Source: Agarilytica sp033852175 (GTDB lineage Bacteria; Pseudomonadota; Gammaproteobacteria; Pseudomonadales; Cellvibrionaceae). Taken from it: a DNA stretch of 64,000 bases. The stretch spans positions 95,124 to 159,123 of the forward strand of contig JAWSUY010000007.1 in the NCBI GenBank assembly GCA_033852175.1. Direction: 5' to 3'. Positions 1 to 6,635 of the stretch are shown piece by piece. Both the position numbers and the translations under genes were made by a program. The first letter of the stretch is position 1; each line of letters begins with the position of its first letter. Under the pieces are notes generated by a model. It worked only from the letters and a program-made list of their open reading frames with translations, did not search any database and was not told the DNA's origin.

Positions 1-2
1 TT

Positions 3-134
3 CGGAAGATCGGCTCACATCGTCGGGTTTTATTACGTGATGTAGTCACCTACAAACATGATATTGATCGCAACAGAATGTCAGTGTTAGATGAATTAAC
101 AAAGTTCTCTCAAGAAGAAGGGTTGGGATATTAG
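3..134 (+). CDS. Excisionase-family DNA-binding antitoxin, C-terminal part
   Basis: An open frame enters from the left edge and ends in TAG directly before the PIN toxin start codon. The 43 visible residues read like the tail of the small HTH (excisionase/MerR-like) antitoxins paired with PIN toxins: a GSHRRVLLRD motif followed by a charged helix (DIDRNRMSVLDEL) and the ending LGY. In such pairs the antitoxin binds its own promoter and neutralises the toxin. The start codon and most of the HTH lie outside the window. The zero spacing to the toxin implies translational coupling. Confidence 0.75.
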   Translation, partial: RKIGSHRRVLLRDVVTYKHDIDRNRMSVLDELTKFSQEEGLGY

Positions 135-698
135 ATGGCAAAATATTCTGTAGTTCTCGATCCATGCGTTATGTATCCTGCTCCCTTGCGCGATACCTTG
201 ATGCGAATGGCGTTATCGGACATGTTTAAAGCCAATTGGACGGATATGATTCATGAGCAGTGGATCGCAGTCTTGACGCAAGAAGATGAATCCGTGCGTA
301 AAAAATTGGAACAAGCGCGCGATATGATGAACTCATGTGCTCGTGATTCGATCGTAACTGGGTTCGAACACATTATTGATGGACTGGAATTACCAAATCC
401 TAATGATCGGCATGTGCTTGCTGCCGCGATACGCTGTAATGCGGATGCGATTATTACCAAAAACCTGAGTCAATTTCCTGAGGAAGCTTTGGAGCCTTAT
501 GATATTGAGGCGATTCATCCAGACGATTTTCTCTACTATCAAATCGACATGGCTCCAGTAACGTGCTGTGATATTTTCAACAAACAACGTCAAGCGCTCA
601 ACGCCCCCTACAGTGTCGAGGAATTCCTCGCCAGCCTTCTGAATCAAGAATTGCCTCAAACAGTTTCTAAATTACGTGAATACGAAAGTTACCTTTGA
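135..698 (+). CDS. PIN-domain ribonuclease toxin (VapC-like)
   Basis: 187 residues with a PIN-type fold. The N-terminal acidic residue is D9 in VVLDPCVMYP; a second acidic cluster is N90/D91 in the NPNDRHVLAAAI stretch, followed by A-D-AIITKN (D104, N110), the usual PIN end motif. PIN toxins are Mg-dependent RNases that cleave tRNA or other RNA. The C-terminal 50 residues lie beyond the core domain. The start directly abuts the antitoxin stop, typical of a two-gene toxin-antitoxin operon. The family is clear; the target RNA is unknown. Confidence 0.8.
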   Translation: MAKYSVVLDPCVMYPAPLRDTLMRMALSDMFKANWTDMIHEQWIAVLTQEDESVRKKLEQARDMMNSCARDSIVTGFEHIIDGLELPNPNDRHVLAAAIRCNADAIITKNLSQFPEEALEPYDIEAIHPDDFLYYQIDMAPVTCCDIFNKQRQALNAPYSVEEFLASLLNQELPQTVSKLREYESYL

Positions 699-1130
699 TA
701 ATGGGGGTAGGGTTCTTTACTTTACGTTGAAACCCTAAAAGCTCAACAACCGTATGATATAGAGTTTTAGGGGGATCTCCCGTCACAATATGTTGGTGTA
801 TTCCCCGCGCGGGTGGGGGGCTTCTTAGTTATCGTGAAGTAACGCTATTACTAATTAAGTATTACTGAATGCTGGTAAGTATGGCTGTCATAATAGCGGG
901 TTCCAGATCGGCTGATCTTTGTGTGGTGTGGGAGTGAGGCATTTTTCCGCTTTTGATATGTTGAGTGGTGATGGCTAGGTAAATATAGCGTCGCTCGTGA
1001 GGGGGGCGTGGGCTTTTGGTGATATGGCATGTAATGTATAGTGCTGGTCACATTGACATTATGGCTTGGCGGTGGGGGAATGTCGCTGGGGCTATAGAAT
1101 AAAAGGTTATGGATTGTTGAGTAAGGTTTA
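699..1130 (+). other. Noncoding stretch with repeat remnants
   Basis: No credible gene was found. The right half (about 900-1110) resembles the noncoding DNA at 60.5-60.9 kb, including a degenerate form of the GATATG hairpin and the 105-bp core listed separately. The left part contains short GGGT/ACCC inverted repeats after the PIN gene that could act as a terminator. Confidence 0.5.
1005..1109 (+). repeat. 105-bp repeat core, copy A
   Basis: This segment aligns without large gaps to 60811-60915. Shared blocks include GGCGTGGGCTTT, TGTATAGTGC, TCAC.TT, GGCGG and TATAGAATAAA, and both copies end in GTTA. By eye, identity is roughly 70%. Each copy lies directly upstream of a small plus-strand gene. 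A shorter, partial relative occurs at about 60580-60640. Function is unknown: a promoter/leader segment or an integron-related recombination sequence are both possible. Confidence 0.6.
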
Positions 1131-1466
1131 ATGAATTTACTATTCGTTTGCAGTGAAAATAGATTGAGAAGCCCGACTGGTGAGGAGGTATTCTCTCAGT
1201 ATGATGGAGTCAATGCGATTGGCTGCGGAACCAATAAAGATGCAGAAACGACTGTTAGCGGCGATCTGATTGAGTGGGCTGATATTGTCTTCGTCATGGA
1301 GAAAAGTCACCGTAATAAGGTGATGAAAAAGTTTAAGGACCTATTAAAGGACAAAAAGCTTATTTGTTTGGCTATACCCGATAACTATGACCGCATGGAC
1401 CCAGCACTTATTCGTATTATGGAAAATAGAGTTTCTGTCCATGCCCGTCTTCAAAAAAAATCGTAG
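1131..1466 (+). CDS. Low-molecular-weight tyrosine phosphatase-like protein
   Basis: 111 residues. The N-terminus LLFVCSENRLRSPT carries the CX5R phosphate-binding loop (C7 to R13), followed by DIVFVMEKSHRNKV and an IPDNYDRMDP stretch with the acidic residues used in catalysis. This matches the short cytosolic protein-tyrosine-phosphatase-like family of about 105-110 residues. The last 15 residues look unrelated to the family ending, so the C-terminus may have been altered. It sits alone between repeat copy A and a 400-bp noncoding stretch, a position that recalls a gene cassette. The substrate is unknown. Confidence 0.75.
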   Translation: MNLLFVCSENRLRSPTGEEVFSQYDGVNAIGCGTNKDAETTVSGDLIEWADIVFVMEKSHRNKVMKKFKDLLKDKKLICLAIPDNYDRMDPALIRIMENRVSVHARLQKKS

Positions 1467-1879
1467 CAAGTGTATCGTACTTCGGCCAATAACTGCCTTG
1501 TGCCGTTGAAGCAATCCCAACAGATTCTTCACGTTGGGGAGGGTTAAATGATCGTTTGCACAGTAATGATTAAGCTGGTTCATCATTAATGCGTCCATTC
1601 GACTTTTTCGTTACGCTTTACGCTACAAACTACATCGACATTAAAAATTACTGAGAAAACCTATGACCTTATCATTGCGCACTTTTCTGTTGCACTCGTT
1701 TTTGGTGGTTTGATTGCTGCCTATTTGTTCTTGCTCTAATTATGTCGGTACTTTTTTCCGTATATTGGTACGGCTACAAAAAAGTAATACGGAGAGCCTT
1801 AGGCTTCGTTTCGTTCACCTAAGGTTTTGGCGTTATGAGACTTGGATACAACCCCTTTTATGGATATGAGTAGATAAGC
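1467..1879 (+). other. Noncoding stretch with inverted repeats
   Basis: No convincing gene was found. It holds a 9-bp inverted repeat TACTTTTTT / AAAAAAGTA (1749-1786, with a nested CCGTA/TACGG) and a second hairpin CCTTAGG / CCTAAGG around 1797-1824. The motif ACCCCTTTTATGGAT just upstream of lgt is nearly repeated inside its start region, so the 5' end of lgt may have been locally duplicated. Confidence 0.5.
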
Positions 1880-2827
1880 ATGTTTGAATCCCCTTTTATG
1901 GATGCGGTAATTTTTTCCATCCCCAATACCCCTTTGTCTCTTAACTGGTACGGCTTGTCCTATCTTGCCACTTTTTTGTTTGGTTTCTGGTGGTTAAACC
2001 GAAGAAGCGATCGACTTCCCGGTTGGGGCATTACTCGTCAGATGAATAGCGATGTACTTTTTTACATCTTTGTTGGCGGCATAGTTGGTGCGCGTATAGG
2101 CTATGTTTTTTTTTACGGTTTGGACATGCTTTTACCAACGGTTGAAACGATGAATGATGCCGGGGAAGCTGTGGTGTCAACTGGTGTGGATTTTTTCTAC
2201 ATCTTTAAAGTTTATGAAGGCGGCCTGTCTTTTCATGGCGGTTTTATTGGGGTCTGCATCGCATACCTTGTTTATTCAAAAAAATATTGTGTTAACCCTT
2301 TTACTGTTGCCGACTGGGTAGTCCCGATTGTGCCAATGGGCATTGCATTTGTCCGTGCGGCAAACACCATTAATGGCGAGCTATGGGGGCGTGTTACTGA
2401 GTCTCCATTGGGGGTCTATTTTATGGAGCTGCCCGAAAATGCAGCGGGAGCAATGGTAAAGAGGCACCCATCAACACTCTATGAAATGGTCTTAGAAGGA
2501 GTGGTGATGTTCTTCATTCTGCAATGGTTTATTCGAAAGCCGCGTCCTCGCATGGCTGCATCAGGTTTGTTGGTTCTGGGTTACGGTATTTTCCGTACCT
2601 TTGTCGAATTCTTTCGTCAACCCGATGCGCAGTTAGGTGTAGAGGGCTTTCTTTATGGCACGGACTGGATAACGCGCGGTATTACCTTATCCGTACCCAT
2701 GATTATCGCGGGCTCTGTAATGATGGGTATGGCATATCGATGGAAAAAGTATGACCACGAGCGGAAATTAGTTGCTTCTACTTGCTCTGATGATGAAAAT
2801 ATTAATCGGGCGAATATTGCACAGTGA
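1880..2827 (+). CDS. lgt: Prolipoprotein diacylglyceryl transferase
   Basis: 315 residues, an integral membrane enzyme that transfers diacylglycerol from phosphatidylglycerol to the lipobox cysteine of prolipoproteins. Visible signatures are SLNWYGLSY (Y24), YEGGLSFHGG (H119), RAANTINGELWGR (R159, N162, E167, G170), HPSTLYE and FRTFVEFFRQPD (R239, E243). These correspond to the residues required in E. coli Lgt. The usual RLGNFIN is RAANTIN here, and an extra loop of about 20 residues (88-105) plus a charged C-terminal tail make it longer than the usual 260-290. thyA is not adjacent, so this may be a divergent or second copy. Confidence 0.88.
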   Translation: MFESPFMDAVIFSIPNTPLSLNWYGLSYLATFLFGFWWLNRRSDRLPGWGITRQMNSDVLFYIFVGGIVGARIGYVFFYGLDMLLPTVETMNDAGEAVVSTGVDFFYIFKVYEGGLSFHGGFIGVCIAYLVYSKKYCVNPFTVADWVVPIVPMGIAFVRAANTINGELWGRVTESPLGVYFMELPENAAGAMVKRHPSTLYEMVLEGVVMFFILQWFIRKPRPRMAASGLLVLGYGIFRTFVEFFRQPDAQLGVEGFLYGTDWITRGITLSVPMIIAGSVMMGMAYRWKKYDHERKLVASTCSDDENINRANIAQ

Positions 2828-2881
2828 AAAGTCAGGTTGAGATTTTGGGCTGTATTTTAACGTAATGTTATTGGGGAATGT

Positions 2882-3760
2882 ATGGAAGAGTCTGCACGTT
2901 TGATTTCGGTTAATAGCGTTACCTATGTTGTGAACGAGCAATTGAAGATCATTGGGGACGCGTGGGGTTCTCCAGAAAACCCTGCGGTATTGCTTCTTCA
3001 TGGCGGTGGTCAAACTCGACATGCATGGAAAAACACGGCAATCAAGTTAGCTCAACAGGGTTGGTATGCTGTTGCGTTAGATTTAAGAGGTCATGGGGAA
3101 AGCAGTTGGCACCCTCAGGGAGATTACCGCTTGGAGTCCTTTGTAAGCGACTTGCGGTATATTGCCACAACATTCGATAAACCACCTGCGCTTGTTGGCG
3201 CTTCGCTTGGCGGCCTTACTGGCTTGATTGCTGAAGGGCATGGAAAAAGCTCTATTTTTTCTTCGATTACCCTTGTTGATATAGCGCACCGTCATGAAAG
3301 TAAGGGGGCTGACCGGATAATTGCTTTTATGAAAGAGCACGTCGAAGAAGGCTTTGCCAATCTGGAAGAGGCGGGGAAAGCCGTAGCGGCTTACTTACCT
3401 TATCGCTCAACAGCCTCTGATTTAAGCGGTCTTAAGAAGAATCTGAAACTTGCTCCGAATGGACGTTATTATTGGCGTTGGGATCCAAAATTATTAAAGT
3501 GCATTAACGAAATCAATGAAAACGAAAACTCTGAAAAATTTGAATCTGTAGCGCGCTCGTTTAAAATTCCAACCCTTCTTGTGCGTGGACATATGAGTGA
3601 TGTTGTCAGTGAGGATGTCGTAAAAGAGTTTTTGAAATTGGTTCCTCATGCAAAATTTGTTGATATTAAGGGAGCCGGGCACATGATTGCGGGTGATTTG
3701 AATGATGTGTTTTCAGATTCAGTGATTAGTTTTTTACATGATGTGTCAGGCTATTCGTAG
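2882..3760 (+). CDS. Alpha/beta-fold hydrolase
   Basis: 292 residues with a complete alpha/beta-hydrolase signature: oxyanion motif LLHGGGQTRHAW (40-49), DLRGHGES, nucleophile elbow GASLGG (S108), a late acid within RGHMSDVVS (D240) and the histidine in GAGHMIAGD (H267). No signal peptide is seen, so it is cytosolic. The pattern is closest to the esterase/haloperoxidase-like group; the substrate cannot be read from sequence. It lies 54 bp after lgt in the same direction and may be cotranscribed. Confidence 0.85.
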   Translation: MEESARLISVNSVTYVVNEQLKIIGDAWGSPENPAVLLLHGGGQTRHAWKNTAIKLAQQGWYAVALDLRGHGESSWHPQGDYRLESFVSDLRYIATTFDKPPALVGASLGGLTGLIAEGHGKSSIFSSITLVDIAHRHESKGADRIIAFMKEHVEEGFANLEEAGKAVAAYLPYRSTASDLSGLKKNLKLAPNGRYYWRWDPKLLKCINEINENENSEKFESVARSFKIPTLLVRGHMSDVVSEDVVKEFLKLVPHAKFVDIKGAGHMIAGDLNDVFSDSVISFLHDVSGYS

Positions 3761-3831
3761 GCGTTGTTGCGTATTTATTTGGATGCGCGATTGCCGACAA
3801 ATACAGTGTTTCTACGTAAGCAGACCGAGCA

Positions 3832-4203
3832 ATGAACGCCATGAATTTATTTAGCATTAGAATTGCAGTCATATGTATTGTGGATGACGGTGTTGTGCCA
3901 GAAGATGGTTACACTCAAGACGTTCAAGTTCATCTTGTGGAGGCATACAATTTCGATGAAGCTTTTGTAAAGGCCCTCGCTATTGGTAAGGCGCAGGAGC
4001 AATCTTACAAAAATGACGAAGGGAATAATGTCGTCTGGAGGTTTAAGGATGTCGAAAATATTCGTAAAATTGATGATGTAGCAACTGGAGTCGAAATCTC
4101 AACACGATTCGAAGAATTCTTCCCTCAAAGTCCTTTAAACGTGAATTCAAAATTTAGTCCAGAAAAGAGCGAGCCAATTATAGATGACGAGTCAAGTGAG
4201 TGA
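3832..4203 (+). CDS. DUF4288-like protein
   Basis: 123 residues. The body has the pattern of DUF4288 proteins: an N-terminal strand, a helix with FDEAFVKALAIGKAQE, the VVWRFKDVENI strand, and GVEISTRF near residue 90. The final 25 residues are acidic and disordered-looking. It is cytosolic with no catalytic motif. It begins a run of four small plus-strand genes. Assignment is by pattern only; the function of the family is unknown. Confidence 0.6.
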   Translation: MNAMNLFSIRIAVICIVDDGVVPEDGYTQDVQVHLVEAYNFDEAFVKALAIGKAQEQSYKNDEGNNVVWRFKDVENIRKIDDVATGVEISTRFEEFFPQSPLNVNSKFSPEKSEPIIDDESSE

Positions 4204-4359
4204 TTCAGTTTTCACGGTTCGTGCAGGGTTTCGTTGTTGCCTGGACCGAAGTGGTGAATTACATAGTGACGGCAGTCATTTGACCTCTGTTTTCAGTCTT
4301 AGCGCTGAAAAAATCCGAATTTTGACGATATTGTTCCGTGAAAATTTAACGGTGTTAGG

Positions 4360-4779
4360 ATGACCACTAGGGCGGAACGAGATTTAGGATTACGCAAACA
4401 GAAAAGTAGGCGAAAAATCATAAGGTATGGTTCCGCCTCCATTATTGCCTTGTTGGTTCTTGTCGGTGTTATTGACCAGCTATCGAGAACTCTGTTTTCC
4501 CCGATAAGTCTGCTGTCGAGTTCGCACACATGTAAAAATGATGGTTGTGAATATTGGCTAATCGCAAAAAATTCCGGATACGCTACCTTGGAAGGTTACG
4601 CAACGATAAGCGCTTTTAAACGTATCGTTCTAGGCGATGTTGTAAGCAATGAATTGCTGGCGAAAGAAAGGCTGCTTTTTACGCTGGGTAGCGGTGAAGA
4701 GTATGAAATTAAAGGGTATATAAAAACGCACTTAAAGTCCTCTAGCTTTATTATAAATGTAGGTGAAACTAGACGCTAA
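4360..4779 (+). CDS. Hypothetical single-pass membrane protein
   Basis: 139 residues. A basic N-terminus rich in Arg/Lys (residues 4-26) precedes one transmembrane segment (about 27-45, SIIALLVLVGVIDQL). A 90-residue extracytoplasmic domain follows, with a C-x4-C pair (TCKNDGC) early on. By the positive-inside rule the N-terminus stays in the cytosol. I do not recognise the family. Confidence 0.6.
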   Translation: MTTRAERDLGLRKQKSRRKIIRYGSASIIALLVLVGVIDQLSRTLFSPISLLSSSHTCKNDGCEYWLIAKNSGYATLEGYATISAFKRIVLGDVVSNELLAKERLLFTLGSGEEYEIKGYIKTHLKSSSFIINVGETRR

Positions 4780-4819
4780 GTGTAACTTGATCATGTTATA
4801 AAACTATTTTGGAGATTAA

Positions 4820-5065
4820 ATGGAAAATGAAACCGTAGAGGGTGTAGAACGTGAAGCGAAGTTAGATAAGCTTAGAAAACAACAGATTCTTCTGTTTATT
4901 GCCGCTCCGTTAACGGGGTTTATGGCGGTAATGAAATATTTTGGTTTGTTTTCTATCGGTGCTTTTCCTCCGTACGTCGAGGCCGGTCTATCTGTTTATT
5001 GTCTGGTTTTCGCAATCTATACAACTGTGAAAATAAAATCAATTGAGAGTGAAGATGAAACGTAA
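4820..5065 (+). CDS. Hypothetical small membrane protein
   Basis: 81 residues with a charged N-terminus (about 1-22) and two predicted transmembrane segments (about 24-42 and 53-71), and an acidic tail. A GGAGATTAA ribosome-binding sequence precedes the ATG, which supports this start. It lies 40 bp after the preceding gene and 21 bp before the next, so it is likely cotranscribed with both. No recognised family. Confidence 0.6.
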   Translation: MENETVEGVEREAKLDKLRKQQILLFIAAPLTGFMAVMKYFGLFSIGAFPPYVEAGLSVYCLVFAIYTTVKIKSIESEDET

Positions 5066-5086
5066 CTCTTTACGTACAAATAAATC

Positions 5087-5833
5087 ATGAAGACTTTAAT
5101 TATACTATGTATATTGTTTAGCGCATCTATAGTAGTTGCGGAAAATCTAGATGAAAGGAAGGAGCATATTAAGAAGATGGAAAATAGCATTTCAAAAGAA
5201 TCCTCTGTACGAAAGGCTCGCTCTGAGAGTGTTTTGAAGGAGAAAAATGTACCCATTAATTCTCATCTGCCTTACATTGAAGATTCAAAGGCTGCTCATA
5301 TTCGAACAACAGAGGAGGTAGCATTAAGGGCTATGGCTCTATTGGTCGTCGCTGTTAAAGCCGAGGGGCTTGAGCAAGATATTGTTAACTATCTCATAAC
5401 AACGTATGACCTTTCAAAAGCGTTCTCCGCGAATGAGAAAGTTTTCATTGAAGACCTTAATCCAAGTCAGCATGACAAGACTCAATTTATTTGGCGGTAT
5501 GAAGCTGCATGGGTATTGCTGTGGTCGCTGGGTTTTGTGCCTGAGTTAGATTCTCCAACGCATATGTGCGATGTTGGTGCTTCGGTAGAGGTGCTGCAAC
5601 AACGAACCAGAGAGCAGTTTTTAAACGACTCTACGCTGCGTACGGCATCCGAAATTTTGGATCAAAATGATTTGATATACCGTTACCATTGGGCGGTGGT
5701 TGACGCCAGAATTAAAGGCCTTAAAACACCTGGAGGGGTTGATTCAAGCGTTGTTCTGGAGCGACATTACGCGCTAAATTGGTTGGTCGGTTACATGGGG
5801 CAAGAGTGGGATGATGTTTCTACAGATACGTAA
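5087..5833 (+). CDS. Secreted DUF4272-domain protein
   Basis: 248 residues. A cleavable signal peptide (about 1-18, ending VVAEN) is followed by a DUF4272 domain filling the rest. Family blocks are RKARSESVLKEKNVPINSHLP, RTTEEVALRAMALL, FIWRYEAAWVLLWSLGFV, EILDQNDLIYRYHWAVVDAR and the ending LERHYALNWLVGYM followed by DVSTDT. Most family members I recall are cytosolic, so a signal peptide here is unusual. It ends the four-gene run starting at the DUF4288-like gene. Molecular function unknown. Confidence 0.8.
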   Translation: MKTLIILCILFSASIVVAENLDERKEHIKKMENSISKESSVRKARSESVLKEKNVPINSHLPYIEDSKAAHIRTTEEVALRAMALLVVAVKAEGLEQDIVNYLITTYDLSKAFSANEKVFIEDLNPSQHDKTQFIWRYEAAWVLLWSLGFVPELDSPTHMCDVGASVEVLQQRTREQFLNDSTLRTASEILDQNDLIYRYHWAVVDARIKGLKTPGGVDSSVVLERHYALNWLVGYMGQEWDDVSTDT

Positions 5834-5924
5834 CGGTCGCTTTAATATGCCCTTTATTTATTCGCTATATTAAAATGCGTTAATCGGGGGTAATCGAAAG
5901 GTGACGTGATTTTTCTAGATGACG

Positions 5925-5945
5925 GGCCCTATAAGCTATAGGGCC
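5925..5945 (+). terminator. Hairpin, probable terminator
   Basis: Perfect 9-bp inverted repeat GGCCCTATA / TATAGGGCC with a 3-base loop, followed by AAATGTTTTT. It lies about 90 bp after the DUF4272 gene and would end that transcription unit. Confidence 0.55.
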
Positions 5946-6047
5946 AAATGTTTTTCACGAGAGAGTCAAGCTGCATGTTTGGGTAGGGTGCAATTCGCTT
6001 GTACGAGTAACCGAGTTTTAATGAGGGGGAACGCTCTAGTATCCTGT

Positions 6048-6467
6048 TTACGGCACGTCAATACACGCAAATGAATTTGGGTCGATGTGATTTTCGCCTA
6101 AAAGATCAAAGCGAAGAAACCTGGAGTTACATTCTTCAGATTGCCAAGGCATACATTCAGATACCATGATTGAGCATTTATTATAGAAGCATCCGATCTT
6201 AACCATGTTGCGAGGTTTTCTGCTATTTGTGTCGTAAAGGGTAGCGAGTACTGAGCCGACTGTAACCGTGGAGCGATCAAACCCTTCACAGGAAAAATTA
6301 TCGGCAACAATTGCAAGATTTGAATGCCGAAAAACCTCCTCTAGCATTTCTTGGTTATCTCCTAGTTTATTCCCATTTACGTGGGAGTTAATCCATGCGG
6401 TAAAGCCGCCAATCAGAAGCCCAATCGTTAGAGAAAATAAACACGCGAGTTTGGTTTGTCGTTTCAT
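6048..6467 (-). CDS. Hypothetical exported or membrane-anchored protein
   Basis: 139 residues. An N-terminal hydrophobic segment (about 8-26, after MKRQTK) acts as a signal peptide or anchor. The mature part has six cysteines, suggesting disulfides in the periplasm. It is transcribed opposite to the preceding cluster. No family recognised. Composition resembles the neighbouring genes, so there is no sign of recent transfer. Confidence 0.55.
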   Translation of the reverse strand: MKRQTKLACLFSLTIGLLIGGFTAWINSHVNGNKLGDNQEMLEEVFRHSNLAIVADNFSCEGFDRSTVTVGSVLATLYDTNSRKPRNMVKIGCFYNKCSIMVSECMPWQSEECNSRFLRFDLLGENHIDPNSFACIDVP

Positions 6468-6505
6468 GAGTTTTTACCTATAGATCGTAAGCGTAAAGAT
6501 TTCAG

Positions 6506-6535
6506 AATAATACAACTTTTTTAGGTTGTATTATT
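6506..6535. repeat. 11-bp perfect inverted repeat
   Basis: AATAATACAAC / GTTGTATTATT around an 8-base loop, between two minus-strand genes. It could terminate the long propeller gene or serve as a binding site. A terminating T-run is missing on the minus strand. Confidence 0.5.
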
Positions 6536-6635
6536 CGTCCAAAAACACCTGTTAAGATAGCCTGCTGGTATTAAACTGCTATACGGATTGGCGTATGGGG
6601 TAACTGAACCCCGTGGTTTCTATTACCCTTTGTTT

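Noticed and set aside
1005..1109. The 105-bp repeat as an attC site
   Set aside because: Its ends are not complementary to each other, so it cannot form the attC hairpin; only the right end resembles a core site.
1344..1598. Minus-strand open frame of 84 codons opposite the end of the phosphatase gene
   Set aside because: It reminded me of transposase fragments but no motif could be confirmed, and it runs across a better gene on the other strand.
1740..1840. An attC site upstream of lgt
   Set aside because: There are hairpins and a GCGTTATG word, but the outer arms do not pair.
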